Shown here one piece after another: positions 35,304-44,525 of a DNA stretch of 64,000 bases. A program made the translations under genes and the position numbers. The DNA is from JAIBAC01 sp046331095. Lineage in GTDB: Bacteria; Actinomycetota; Acidimicrobiia; UBA2766. The notes beneath the pieces are model-generated. The model had not been told where the DNA came from, made no database searches, and saw only the letters and a program-made list of their open reading frames with translations. The stretch spans positions 248,001 through 312,000 of the forward strand of contig JAXLRM010000003.1 in NCBI GenBank assembly GCA_046331095.1. Reading direction: 5' to 3'. How positions within the stretch are numbered: position 1 is the first letter of the stretch; each line of letters opens with the position of its first letter.

Positions 35304-35957
35304 ATGCCCCATCCCGAACTGCCCAAGTCGCGCGTGCGCCGAAGCTCCCGCGAGCCGCGCCGAGCGCCTGCAACGGCGCCCGGGAGCCGCACCGGGACGC
35401 CTCCCGCCCGCGAGCAGCTCGCTCGGGTCTCGTGGACCGCAGCGCGCAAGCTCCTGCACCAACAGCTCTGGTGCTGGGGCCAGGACATGAAGGCGCCTGC
35501 CGTAGGGGACAACCCCCTGCTCGCCGAAGGCTTCGTGCGCCACGCGCGACCCGTCGGCCAGCGCGGCACGAGCCGTTACGAGCTCGTCCTGGCGGACGGG
35601 TCCCAGGTCGTGCTCTGGGGGTACGGCGCCTGGTTCCGTGCAGCAGGCCAGAGGCAGGGGACCCTGCTCCTACGACACCGTCCCGGACCACAGATGGTCG
35701 ACCTCGACGCGCTCGAGGCCGCCTGGTTCCCCGACCAGCTTCCCGAGATGGACGAGCCCGTGACCCCGACCGAGTGCGAGGCGGCGCTCGGCAACCTCCG
35801 GGAGCTGTGCGAGTGGATCGCCGGATACGAGGAGCGCGTGCACGAGTCACGTGGCGGCACCTACCGCGACGCCTGCCACCGTGCTTTCGCACCCGAACGG
35901 CGACATTGCGCGCCGGCCGCCCTGCCCGGGGCTTGGCGCACGCTCCTGCACCCCTGA
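35304..35957 (+). CDS. Hypothetical protein
   Basis: This 217-residue protein was not assigned to a family. The N-terminal 50 residues are basic and Pro/Arg-rich. The rest looks folded and mixed alpha/beta: ARKLLHQQLWCWGQDMK, RYELVLADGSQVVLWGYGAWFR, then an acidic helix TECEAALGNLRELCEWIAGY. No signal or membrane segment is seen. It is divergent from msrB (175-base gap) and 107 bases upstream of a pilin-like gene. ATG at 35304 was chosen because upstream residues are low complexity. Confidence 0.55.
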   Translation: MPHPELPKSRVRRSSREPRRAPATAPGSRTGTPPAREQLARVSWTAARKLLHQQLWCWGQDMKAPAVGDNPLLAEGFVRHARPVGQRGTSRYELVLADGSQVVLWGYGAWFRAAGQRQGTLLLRHRPGPQMVDLDALEAAWFPDQLPEMDEPVTPTECEAALGNLRELCEWIAGYEERVHESRGGTYRDACHRAFAPERRHCAPAALPGAWRTLLHP

Positions 35958-36064
35958 ACACCGCGGGGAACCACAGTCGGGGGATTTCGCTCATGCGACC
36001 CCGTCTTCGCGCCGATTGCCTCCGACAGGACACGAACCCTGTCCCAGCCCGAAGACGGACGACG

Positions 36065-36757
36065 ATGGCCGACCAGCACAGTCCCGACGCCCCCGGACCG
36101 GCGGGTCCCTGCCCAAGGCACCCGTCCACCCCGGCGAGCCCCTGCGGCTGCACCTCCCGGCGCAGCTCCGAGGACGGGTTCACCCTCTTGGAGCTCATGA
36201 TCGCGGTGGCGATCATGGGGCTCCTGATGGCGATCGCGATCCCGACGTTCCTCGGGGCGCGTACACGCGCTCAGGATTCCCAAGCCACGAACACGATCCG
36301 GGCGACGTTCGACACCGCCGCGGCGATCCTGTCATCCCCGAACCCTCAGGGCACACCCCTCGACCTGCTCGAGCAGACAGAGCCCCGTTACGCGTACACC
36401 TTCGCGGCGTCCACCGATCCCGAGACCGTCTCGTTCGCCCTGAGCGCGACGCCCGTCGACATGGTTCGCAGCGCGTTCACCGACCCGGGCACCCGCGCCG
36501 ACGAGGACAACTACGCCATCGGTGCGCTGATCGCCGCCAAGAGCCGATCGGGATCCTGCGTCGTCGGCATCTGGCACCTGACTGCTGGCACCGCCGTGGC
36601 GACCGTCCCGGCCGCTCAGATGCCGACGTGCCGGGCAGCGGACGTCGACACGACGATCTTCGACGACGTCTACCGCCGCGGCGGCACCAGTACCGGGGGC
36701 GCCGACGCCTACATCTGCGCCGACCCGAGCTGTTTCGGGGACTCCGGTGACAGTTGA
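36065..36757 (+). CDS. Type IV pilin-like / pseudopilin prepilin
   Basis: This 230-residue protein has a class III prepilin signal: a leader of about 38 residues, the cleavage site EDG|FTLLE with Glu at +5, and a hydrophobic helix FTLLELMIAVAIMGLLMAIA followed by IPTFLGART. The globular domain has four Cys near the C-terminus (SCVVG, PTCRA, YICADPSCF), likely disulphides. A PilD-type peptidase would process it at the membrane. The leader is unusually long and Pro/Cys-rich. It lies 54 bases upstream of a PilZ-domain membrane protein, suggesting a surface-attachment module. Confidence 0.82.
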   Translation: MADQHSPDAPGPAGPCPRHPSTPASPCGCTSRRSSEDGFTLLELMIAVAIMGLLMAIAIPTFLGARTRAQDSQATNTIRATFDTAAAILSSPNPQGTPLDLLEQTEPRYAYTFAASTDPETVSFALSATPVDMVRSAFTDPGTRADEDNYAIGALIAAKSRSGSCVVGIWHLTAGTAVATVPAAQMPTCRAADVDTTIFDDVYRRGGTSTGGADAYICADPSCFGDSGDS

Positions 36758-36811
36758 CGTGACCTGTAGACCCCACTCTCCCTCCCGAAGCCACCCGAGG
36801 AGATCACCCCG

Positions 36812-38572
36812 ATGACCAGGACCGGTTCCCGTCTCCTCGCCGCAGCGGTGTGCGCCGGCGGCGTCGGCCTCGTCGTGTGGTACTGCACCCGGCTACCCGA
36901 AGCCGGTCTGCCGATCGCGCTCGTGCTCGTCGCCGCGCTCACGTGGTCCACGATCGCGTTCGCGCTCAACGCGGTCGTCGGCGCCGGCACGGGTCCCGAC
37001 ACCGACACGTCCACGGCGCCCGAGGACGGCGAGGACGACGAGGACAGCGATGCCCACGACGTGACCACTGTGGTGGTGGCCACCGAGGACGACCCCGACG
37101 AGGTGGTACGCACCTCGATCGCGCTCGCACAGGCAGCAGGGCCCGTCGTGCTCGTCGACCTAGCGGCCGCGCCGCGCCGGTCCCTCGCCTCCGGCCTCGG
37201 CGTGGTACTGGCAGAGGGAGACGGGACCCAGGGCGCTATCGACGCCGCTCTGGAACAAGTCGACACGCTTTGCGTGGCGGTCGTCCGGGCACGCGCGTGC
37301 GTGGTCGCCGGCGAGATGCTCGCAGCGGCCCGCAGGGTCACAGGCGACGTCGGCTGGGTGACCGGCCGCACCGAGGCCTACAACGACGACGGGTTCAGCC
37401 CCGCGTACGGCCGCTCCATCGGCGACGCGCTGCGCGAGCACGCCCGTACCAGCGGACTCCCCATGTGGGCACCTGACGCGACGGTGGTCCGCACCGAGGC
37501 GGCGATCTCCGCTGGTGGGTTCCGCTCGGACCGGCCGTGGGGTTCGATGCTGCGCCGCATGGCGGCGGCGGGCTTCCGGGGCAGCACCCACGACGGCGTC
37601 ATCACCGCCGTAGCAGCCCCGGCCGAGGCGGAACCCTTCTGGCGCATCCGGGTGGCGGAGGCGCGTGCCGAGGTCGCGGAGGCCACCGACGCTCTCGTCA
37701 GCCCCGGGATCACCGGCTCGCGTGCGTGGGTGTCACGCGCCCGGGCGGCAGGTTTGGTGATGCGTGACCTGCGCGGGTGGGTCATGCTCGCGTGGCTGCT
37801 GGCCTTCGGCGCGGTCGCGGCAACCGGTGCGACACCTGTGGCGTCGCAGGTGTGGCTCTGGTCCGGGCTCGTCGTCGTCTACGCGGCAGCCCGTGCCGTC
37901 GTGACAGGCCTGCAGTCGGGCATGGCCTCCGATCCCGGCGCCGAGCTCGTCAGCGCCGTGTACGAGTTCCCGATCTCCCTGTCTGCGACCGCAGGACTCG
38001 CTCGCCGCTCGGCTCCGATCCGGGCGGTCTCGCAGATGGCGTCGCTGGTGCCGTCACGCCTGCTGGCGTGGGCGGCCATCCTCGTCTCGGCTTGCACGGT
38101 GGTGGGCGCTCTCGAACTGGCCGGGGTGATCTCCGTCAAGGCACAGGCACAGCAACCGTGGGGTATCGCCGGCTGTGTGGCCCTCGTAGTCGCGTTCTGT
38201 GCCGGGATGTGGCGCGCCCACGGCCTGCGCCGCTCCGGCAGGGTCAGCTTCCGGTTCCCCGTGGTGATGCCGGTCTCGATCGGGGGCCGCCACGGCCACA
38301 CCGACGACGTCTCCCCGGGTGGCTTGCGGGTGCGCGGGACTCTGGCGCCGCTTTCCGTCGGGGACACGATCTCGATCGACGTGATCACCCCCACCGGTGT
38401 GGTCACGATGCAAGCCGACGTGCGCTGGACCTACCCCGACGGCGACGAGACGGTCGCAGGACTCAGCCTCGCGATGGCCGATTCCACCCTCGCCGAATGG
38501 ACACGGACGGTGTTCGCGGCCGCTGACGTGCTGCGGCCGCGTGCCGAAGAGCGCGTGCGCGCACCGGTGTGA
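36812..38572 (+). CDS. Membrane protein with degenerate glycosyltransferase-like region and C-terminal PilZ domain
   Basis: This 586-residue protein has two N-terminal membrane segments (residues ~8-25 and 32-52), a cytosolic region of about 250 residues laid out like a GT2/BcsA catalytic domain, about four further membrane segments (325-470) and a PilZ domain (480-575). The PilZ c-di-GMP motifs RRSGR and DVSPGG are intact. In the central region I cannot find the DxD and QxxRW motifs of cellulose synthases, so catalysis is doubtful. It starts at an ATG with GAGGAG upstream. It may be a c-di-GMP-responsive regulator of pili or a glycan. Confidence 0.68.
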   Translation: MTRTGSRLLAAAVCAGGVGLVVWYCTRLPEAGLPIALVLVAALTWSTIAFALNAVVGAGTGPDTDTSTAPEDGEDDEDSDAHDVTTVVVATEDDPDEVVRTSIALAQAAGPVVLVDLAAAPRRSLASGLGVVLAEGDGTQGAIDAALEQVDTLCVAVVRARACVVAGEMLAAARRVTGDVGWVTGRTEAYNDDGFSPAYGRSIGDALREHARTSGLPMWAPDATVVRTEAAISAGGFRSDRPWGSMLRRMAAAGFRGSTHDGVITAVAAPAEAEPFWRIRVAEARAEVAEATDALVSPGITGSRAWVSRARAAGLVMRDLRGWVMLAWLLAFGAVAATGATPVASQVWLWSGLVVVYAAARAVVTGLQSGMASDPGAELVSAVYEFPISLSATAGLARRSAPIRAVSQMASLVPSRLLAWAAILVSACTVVGALELAGVISVKAQAQQPWGIAGCVALVVAFCAGMWRAHGLRRSGRVSFRFPVVMPVSIGGRHGHTDDVSPGGLRVRGTLAPLSVGDTISIDVITPTGVVTMQADVRWTYPDGDETVAGLSLAMADSTLAEWTRTVFAAADVLRPRAEERVRAPV

Positions 38573-38576
38573 GCTC

Positions 38577-39230
38577 TCAGGCCCCGGACACCGGATGGCC
38601 TGCGCCCGCCGCCTTCGAGGCGGCCACGGCGGACCACTCCTGGTCGGTGTAGCCCAGCGGACCCTTGCTGGGTGTCGCCCCTGCCTCGGTGCCCCGCGGC
38701 TCGGGGACCGGTTCCTGCGCCGGGCGTAGGACCGCCGCCACGAGCGACGTCCAACACCAGCCGATCAGGAAGCCACCTACCACGTCACTCGGATGGTGCA
38801 CCCCCAGGTGGACACGAGTCACACCGACGCCCAGTGCGAGGCCTGCCAGCAATGGCTTGGGCGCTGCTGTCAGCTCGGCGAGGACACGGGCCGCGGCGGC
38901 CGAGGTGGCCGCATGCCCGGAGGGGAACGACGAGTCGTTCGTCCGTACGAGGTGCAAGTCGGCGTGGGGACGTTCCCTCTGCACGACGTGCTTGACGAGG
39001 TGGAACGACGCCGACGTCCCCAGCATCGACGACGCCGCGAAGGCCGCCCGGCGCCACGACCCTCCCCGGGTCGCGCTGACGATCGCTGCGGCAGGGATCG
39101 CGGCCTGAGTCACCCAGCTCCCCGTGTGGGTGACGAGTAGCGCCAGACGGGTGATGCCGGGACCCCTGCGGCGCCTGATCACCTCACCCAACCTGTCGTC
39201 GGCGCGACGGAGGCGGTCCAGGCGTCCCAC
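38577..39230 (-). CDS. PAP2-family membrane phosphatase
   Basis: This 217-residue membrane protein carries the three phosphatase motifs: KHVVQRERP (about residues 80-88), SFPSGHAA (100-107) and TRVHLGVHHPSD (138-149). It would remove phosphate from lipid phosphates such as undecaprenyl pyrophosphate or phosphatidic acid. Around four or five membrane helices fit. GTG at 39230 lies 8 bases from TAGGGT (39239-39244), so it is likely leaderless. Its 3' end meets the PilZ gene with a 4-base gap. Confidence 0.85.
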   Translation of the reverse strand: MGRLDRLRRADDRLGEVIRRRRGPGITRLALLVTHTGSWVTQAAIPAAAIVSATRGGSWRRAAFAASSMLGTSASFHLVKHVVQRERPHADLHLVRTNDSSFPSGHAATSAAAARVLAELTAAPKPLLAGLALGVGVTRVHLGVHHPSDVVGGFLIGWCWTSLVAAVLRPAQEPVPEPRGTEAGATPSKGPLGYTDQEWSAVAASKAAGAGHPVSGA

Positions 39231-39298
39231 GGCGCCCGACCCTACCCGTCCGGCGTGGGTCCCCGGACCGCCCCCTCAAGTCACGCCCGGGGCTGCCG

Positions 39299-41608
39299 AT
39301 GCCTGGGGGAATCGTGTCCATGCGGCTCAAGGCATTCATCGCGATCGCGATCGTGATCGTCGTCAGCACCGCGGCTCTCTGCGCGGCGCTCTGGCGCTTG
39401 TCCACCGACAGCTTCGAGAGCGTCGAGGAAGACCTCGTGGTACGCGACGCCGAGCGCGCCCACGGGGTCGTCGAGGCGGACCTCGCGTCGCTGTCCAACA
39501 CGGCACTCGACTGGGCGCAGTGGGACGACACGTACGCGTTCACGGACCGATCCGACGCGCCGGCCGATCCCGACGACCCCGAGGCAGGCACGGTCGGCGA
39601 CCGCTACATCGAGTCGAACCTGGCGCCTTCGACGTTCAAGCAGAACGGCCTCAGCGCCCTCGCAGTCACCTCCACCACCGGGACGGCGCTGTACGCGGGC
39701 ACGTACGCTGCCGCTTCGAACAGCGTCGACGCGGGCATCGACCCCGCGCTGGCCGCTTTCGCAACCGAACGCGCCGGCATGGTCGCCGGTGGAGGTCCCG
39801 AACCCTTCGGAGGTGTTCTCGTCGGCGGCGGCGGTGCGTCGTGGGAGGCCGTGTCCGTCCCGATCCTCAGGAGCGACGGGTCGGGTCCACCCGCCGGAGT
39901 GCTCGTGATGGCGCGTGCCCTCGACGCCGCTGCCCTCGGAAGGTTCGGTGACACGCTGCGATTGTCGCTGTCGTTGGCTCCTCTCGGCAGCGCCGGGCTC
40001 ACCCAAGGGGTGCTGGCTCGCCTCGACACGGAACCGCCGGCCTTCGCGGCCTCCGTCGGTGACGATCGCGCGTCCGACGGCTATGCCACGCTCGCGACGC
40101 TCAACGGGCCACCGCTCGTCCTGACCTTCACCGAGGCGCCCGTCGTCGCGACTCTCAACGACTCCCAGCAGGTTCGCCTCGCTGCCATCCTCGTCGTCAT
40201 GGGTGCCGTCATCGCGCTGGTGATGATCGTGATCGCGGACCGCTACGTCCTGTCGCGTCTCGTCACGATGAGCCGGACAGTCGACCGCATCGCCGAATCG
40301 GGTGACGTCAGCGTGCGTATCCCCGACCTCGGCCACGACGAGATCGGCCGTCTCGCGTCGGGGACGAACACGATGCTCACCCGCATCGAGGGAGCCACCG
40401 ACGCACTGGAGTCCGCCCGCGTGGACGCCGAGGCGGGCAGCAGGGCGAAGAGCGAGTTCCTCGCGAACATGAGCCACGAGCTGCGTACACCCCTGCACGC
40501 CGTGCTCGGCATGACTCGGCTGGCGAGCGAGACCGACGCGCGCCCCGAACGCAACGAGCTGCTCGCAACCGTCGAGGACGCCGCAACCGCGCTGTTGGAC
40601 ATGGTCGACGACATCCTCGTCCTCGCTCAGGAGGAGGCCGGAACCCTGGAGCTCAACCCGGCGCCGTTCTCGCCCGCTGCACTCGCAGGGGAACTGGCGA
40701 CCGCCGCGGCCGCGGTGGCACGGCCGGGGGTCGAGGTCCATGCGGTCGTACCCGAGGAGGTGGCCGCCGCGGTGGTCGGCGACCTCGGACGCATCCGGCA
40801 CTGCGTCGGCAACCTCGTCGGCAACGCTGCCAAGTTCACGTCCCGTGGCACGATCGTGATCTCGGTCGACCAGTACCCGGCAGACACCGACGCGGTCGAG
40901 GGATCGGCGGTCGAGACGCTGCTTCGCTTCGTGGTGTCCGACACCGGTGACGGCATCCCACCCGAACGCCTCGAGGACGTCCTGGCCGCGTTCGCACAGG
41001 CCGACTCGAGCTCGACACGGCGTCACGGGGGAACCGGCCTCGGCGTGACGGTGGCGGCGCGCCTGGCGCGCCGGATGGGCGGCGAGCTCCGACTCGAGAG
41101 CGAGCCCGGCGTCGGGACGACCGCGTCGGTGACGGTGCCCGTCTGCGCTGCGCCCGTCCCCGTCGCCGCTGCCACCACCGCCGCCGTCCCGGAACCGCAT
41201 CGAGACCTGGGCGGCCCTCCCCCGTCGGCGTCGGTTCTCGTCGTCGAGGACAACTTGGTCAACCAACGGGTGGCACGACGCATGCTCGAAAAGCTCGGCC
41301 ACCAGGTTCACGTGGTCGAGGACGGCGCACAGGCAGTCGCAGCGGTCGCCGCAGGAGACGTCGACGTCGTCCTCATGGACGTACAGATGCCCGTCATGGA
41401 CGGGCTCGAAGCTGCACGCCGGATCCGCATCGCCGAGGAGGGCACCGCGACACACGTGCCGATCGTCGCCCTCACCGCTCATGCCATGGCGGGCGATCGG
41501 GAGCGCTGCATGGATGCCGGCATGGACGCGTACGTGGCCAAGCCCTTCAACGCGGAGACGCTCGTGACGGCTCTCACCGCGGTCCTCGGAGGGACACAGC
41601 TCGCTTGA
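39299..41608 (+). CDS. CHASE4-HAMP hybrid sensor histidine kinase with receiver domain
   Basis: This 769-residue sensor has a first membrane helix (about 8-28), an extracellular CHASE4 domain (30-290, with the typical LDWAQWDDTYAF), a second helix (about 298-320), HAMP (SRLVTMSRTVDRIAESGDVS), then HisKA with the phospho-His in NMSHELRTPLHAVLGM (about 395-410). HATPase_c follows (GDLGRIRHCVGNLVGNAAKF, DTGDGIP, GGTGLGVTV), and a C-terminal receiver with Asp in DVVLMDVQMPVMDGLEAA. ATG at 39299 or 39320 (MRLKAF) are both possible. A hybrid kinase normally needs an Hpt partner, which is not adjacent. Confidence 0.9.
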   Translation: MPGGIVSMRLKAFIAIAIVIVVSTAALCAALWRLSTDSFESVEEDLVVRDAERAHGVVEADLASLSNTALDWAQWDDTYAFTDRSDAPADPDDPEAGTVGDRYIESNLAPSTFKQNGLSALAVTSTTGTALYAGTYAAASNSVDAGIDPALAAFATERAGMVAGGGPEPFGGVLVGGGGASWEAVSVPILRSDGSGPPAGVLVMARALDAAALGRFGDTLRLSLSLAPLGSAGLTQGVLARLDTEPPAFAASVGDDRASDGYATLATLNGPPLVLTFTEAPVVATLNDSQQVRLAAILVVMGAVIALVMIVIADRYVLSRLVTMSRTVDRIAESGDVSVRIPDLGHDEIGRLASGTNTMLTRIEGATDALESARVDAEAGSRAKSEFLANMSHELRTPLHAVLGMTRLASETDARPERNELLATVEDAATALLDMVDDILVLAQEEAGTLELNPAPFSPAALAGELATAAAAVARPGVEVHAVVPEEVAAAVVGDLGRIRHCVGNLVGNAAKFTSRGTIVISVDQYPADTDAVEGSAVETLLRFVVSDTGDGIPPERLEDVLAAFAQADSSSTRRHGGTGLGVTVAARLARRMGGELRLESEPGVGTTASVTVPVCAAPVPVAAATTAAVPEPHRDLGGPPPSASVLVVEDNLVNQRVARRMLEKLGHQVHVVEDGAQAVAAVAAGDVDVVLMDVQMPVMDGLEAARRIRIAEEGTATHVPIVALTAHAMAGDRERCMDAGMDAYVAKPFNAETLVTALTAVLGGTQLA

Positions 41609-41641
41609 CGCCCACGAGCGGGTTCGGGGAGGCTTTCCCGC

Positions 41642-42946
41642 ATGCCACATTCTCCGATCCCAGCCGACGGCACCCTGTTGGTACTCACGCCCGGCATGGG
41701 TGCGGTGGCGACCACGTTCATGGCCGGGGTGGAGGCGGTGCGCCGCGGGGCGGCCGAGCCGACCGGCTCGCTGTCACAGCTCCAGACGATCCGCCTCGGG
41801 CCCCGCAGTGAGGGGCGTAACCCGCTCATCAAGGACATCGTCTCCCTCGCCGCCCTGGACGACCTCGCCTTCGCCGGTTGGGACGTCTTCGCCGACGACG
41901 CCTACGAGGCCGCGTCCCGCGCCGCCGTCCTCGACAGCCGTGACCTCGAACCGCTCCGCGATTTCCTCTCCACGATCGAGCCGATGCCGGCGGCTTTCGA
42001 CCAGAGCTACGTGAAGCGCCTCGACGGCCCCAACGTGAAGTCGGCGCCGTCGAAGATGGACCTCGCCGAGGAGCTGCGCGACGACATCCGCTCTGCGATC
42101 GCGTCTGCCGGTGCCTCCCGCGCCGTCATGGTCTGGTGCGGGTCGACCGAGATCTACCTGCAACCCACCGAGATCCACAAGGACCTCGCCACGTTCGAGC
42201 GCGGCCTGAAGGAGAACGATCCTGGGATCGCACCGTCCCAGCTCTACGCGTACGCGGCGATCATGGAGGGCGTGCCCTACGCCAACGGTGCCCCGAACCT
42301 CTCCGCCGACGTGCCCGTGCTCGAGCAGCTCGCCGTCGAGCGTGGCGTGCCGGTCTGCGGCAAGGACTTCAAGACCGGCCAGACGCTTCTGAAGACCGCG
42401 ATCGCGCCGGCCTTCAAGGCGCGCATGCTCGGCGTCGCGGGCTGGTACTCGACGAACATCCTCGGCAACCGCGACGGCGAGGTCCTCGACGACCCCGACA
42501 GCTTCAAGGCCAAGGAGGTGACCAAGTCGTCGGTGCTCGACGCGATCCTCGAGCCCGACTCCTACCCCGACCTCTACGCCGACCTCTACCACAAGGTCAG
42601 GATCAACTACTACCCACCCCGCGGCGACGCCAAGGAAGGTTGGGACAACATCGACATCTTCGGGTGGCTCGGCTACCCGATGCAGATCAAGCTGAACTTC
42701 CTCTGCCGTGACTCGATCCTGGCGGCACCGATCGTGCTCGACCTGGCGCTGTTCCTCGACCTGGCGGCGCGGGCCGGTCATTGCGGTCTGCAGGAGTGGC
42801 TCAGCTTCTACTTCAAGAGCCCGACGACGGCGGTCGGCCACGTACCCGAGCACGACCTCTTCATCCAGCACATGCGCCTCAAGAACACCTTGCGCGTCCT
42901 GGCCGGCGAGGAACCCCTCACGCACCTCGCGGAGGACTTCGGCTAG
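41642..42946 (+). CDS. ino1: Myo-inositol-1-phosphate synthase family (long form)
   Basis: This 434-residue NAD-dependent enzyme converts glucose-6-phosphate to inositol-3-phosphate, the precursor of phosphatidylinositol and mycothiol. Motifs visible are the N-terminal dinucleotide loop LTPGMGAVATT (about 13-23), the GKDFKTGQTLLK block, GWYSTNILGNRDGEVLDDP and SFKAKEVTKSSVLDAIL. It is longer than mycobacterial Ino1 (~367) and resembles the class seen in diverse bacteria. GGGGAGG precedes the ATG. It is probably monocistronic; the next gene is convergent. Confidence 0.88.
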   Translation: MPHSPIPADGTLLVLTPGMGAVATTFMAGVEAVRRGAAEPTGSLSQLQTIRLGPRSEGRNPLIKDIVSLAALDDLAFAGWDVFADDAYEAASRAAVLDSRDLEPLRDFLSTIEPMPAAFDQSYVKRLDGPNVKSAPSKMDLAEELRDDIRSAIASAGASRAVMVWCGSTEIYLQPTEIHKDLATFERGLKENDPGIAPSQLYAYAAIMEGVPYANGAPNLSADVPVLEQLAVERGVPVCGKDFKTGQTLLKTAIAPAFKARMLGVAGWYSTNILGNRDGEVLDDPDSFKAKEVTKSSVLDAILEPDSYPDLYADLYHKVRINYYPPRGDAKEGWDNIDIFGWLGYPMQIKLNFLCRDSILAAPIVLDLALFLDLAARAGHCGLQEWLSFYFKSPTTAVGHVPEHDLFIQHMRLKNTLRVLAGEEPLTHLAEDFG

Positions 42947-42994
42947 GGCCGGCCGGGGCCGGTCGCCGGGAACCTCGGGCCCGCCGAAGTCGGG

Positions 42995-43690
42995 TCAGGA
43001 GGCGTAGGACGCGAGCCGGCGGAAGCCGATGACGCGGCCGAGACCGACCCCGAGGGTCTCGCGGGCGAGGGCCACGGCCGCGTCGCTGCCCTCGGGCACG
43101 ACCTCGGCCTGCGGCGATACACCCACGGGGTTGAGCCCGGCCTCGGTTGCGATCGCGGCGACGCGGTGGTTGTGGTAGGGGTCCGAGACCAAGACGACGT
43201 TCTCGGCGCCGTCGCGGTCGAGGAAGCGTGCAGAAGCCGCCAGCGACTCCCACGTGTCGGCGCCTTGGACCTCGCGGCGGATCGCCGAGTCCGGCACACC
43301 CCTCGCGATGAGGTAGTCGGCGGACGCCTTGGCTTCTGTTACCCGGTCACCGCTCTGGCGCCCACCGGTAACGACGACGAGGGGGGCGACGCCGTTCCGG
43401 TACAGCGCGATCGCATGGTCGAGGCGGGCCTGCAGCACCGGCGAGGGGCGACCGTTGTACTGGGCCGCGCCGAGGACCACGATCGCGTCGGCCGGTCGCG
43501 GATCGTCACGGTGCGAACTCATCCACACTTGCACGAAGGTCACCGCCAAGTAGGCGAGAACCGCGGCCACGGCGAGCCCGAGGACCTCGAGGACCACCAC
43601 CACCGGACGCCTGCGCCGGCGCCTGCGGCCCACACCCGCCGGAGGCGGGCCGGCCGGGTCGCTGAGCTCGGGGGGCGCGGCGACAGTCAC
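42995..43690 (-). CDS. DUF218 / YdcF-ElyC-SanA family membrane protein
   Basis: This 231-residue protein has a basic RRRRRRR patch at about residues 22-28, one membrane helix (30-55) and an extracytoplasmic DUF218 domain: AIVVLGAAQYNGRPSPVLQA, LVVVTGGRQSGD, EVQGADTWESLAASA and VVLVSDPYHNHRV. The family acts in cell-envelope glycan metabolism (SanA, ElyC) or secondary metabolism; the reaction is unknown. GTG at 43690 lies 7 bases from TAACGT (43698-43703). Confidence 0.83.
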   Translation of the reverse strand: MTVAAPPELSDPAGPPPAGVGRRRRRRRPVVVVLEVLGLAVAAVLAYLAVTFVQVWMSSHRDDPRPADAIVVLGAAQYNGRPSPVLQARLDHAIALYRNGVAPLVVVTGGRQSGDRVTEAKASADYLIARGVPDSAIRREVQGADTWESLAASARFLDRDGAENVVLVSDPYHNHRVAAIATEAGLNPVGVSPQAEVVPEGSDAAVALARETLGVGLGRVIGFRRLASYAS

Positions 43691-43769
43691 GGCCCCAACG
43701 TTACGTCACGCGAACCCCGAGTCGGTGGGACGCTTTCAGGGCGCACGGCAACGTGCCGATCTGAACCCG

Positions 43770-44525
43770 ATGGCAGCTCCAGTGCTCGCTCGGGCCCACG
43801 TCGGCACCCTGAGAGTCCCACGCGTCTCCGTTCCGCCCTCCACGTTCTTGGCGGCGTGGATGCTCTTGGCCGCCCAGGTCGTCGTGCTCGGCGGTCTCGG
43901 CGGCGGTTGGCGCATCGGGGTGATCCGTGTCAGCCCGCTCGCGATCGCGTGCCCCCTGGCACTCGCCGTGGCAGCGGTGGTGCTGCGCGGCGGTGGACCA
44001 ACCCTGCTCGCCGACGTGACACGGCGCCCGTCGCTGTGGGTCCCACTCGGCGCAGGACTGGCCGGTGCCGGCGCCGTGTGGTGCCTTGCCCCGTCACGCC
44101 TGTCCGGCTGGGACGCCCTCGGTCTGGTTACGGCTGCCACGTTCGAGGAGACCGTGTTCCGCCTCGCCCTGCCGGTCTGTGTCTGGCAGGCTCTGCGAGC
44201 CCTCGGTCGCCCACGCGCCGGCCCCGTCGTCGCCGCTGTCGTGGCCGTGGCCACGTTCGCTGTCATGCCGGGCCACCTCGCACAGGTGGCATCTCCCGCC
44301 GCGATGGTCCCGTTCGTGTGCCTCGCCCTCTTGCTGTTGGGTGTGGTCTGGATCGGGCGCGACCCGCTCCTGGCGGTCGCGGCTCACCTCGGCGTCAACG
44401 CGTGGATGCTCGCGGCGACGCTGGGCGCCGTGCACGCCACCGTCGCGCGGGCCGGGACCGCAGTCGTCGTCGTCCCACTGGGCGTGGCCCTCGCGCGGCG
44501 CACACGCGCTCACTCGTCGCCGTAG
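43770..44525 (+). CDS. CPBP (CAAX-type) intramembrane metalloprotease-like protein
   Basis: This is a protein of about 251 residues with several membrane segments. The catalytic motif FEETVFRLALP (EExxxR) is present, followed by the second-motif His in MPGHLAQ and HLGVNAW (HxxxN) near the C-terminus, as in CAAX protease and bacteriocin-processing enzymes. Substrates are unknown. Start ATG at 43770 (MAAPVLARAHV); an upstream GTG at 43725 is possible. Its 3' end overlaps the convergent SWIM gene by 16 bases. Confidence 0.8.
   Translation: MAAPVLARAHVGTLRVPRVSVPPSTFLAAWMLLAAQVVVLGGLGGGWRIGVIRVSPLAIACPLALAVAAVVLRGGGPTLLADVTRRPSLWVPLGAGLAGAGAVWCLAPSRLSGWDALGLVTAATFEETVFRLALPVCVWQALRALGRPRAGPVVAAVVAVATFAVMPGHLAQVASPAAMVPFVCLALLLLGVVWIGRDPLLAVAAHLGVNAWMLAATLGAVHATVARAGTAVVVVPLGVALARRTRAHSSP

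Noticed and set aside
39281..41650. Very long open frame antisense to the hybrid kinase
   Set aside because: Long antisense frames are expected at this GC content; the other strand has complete kinase motifs.
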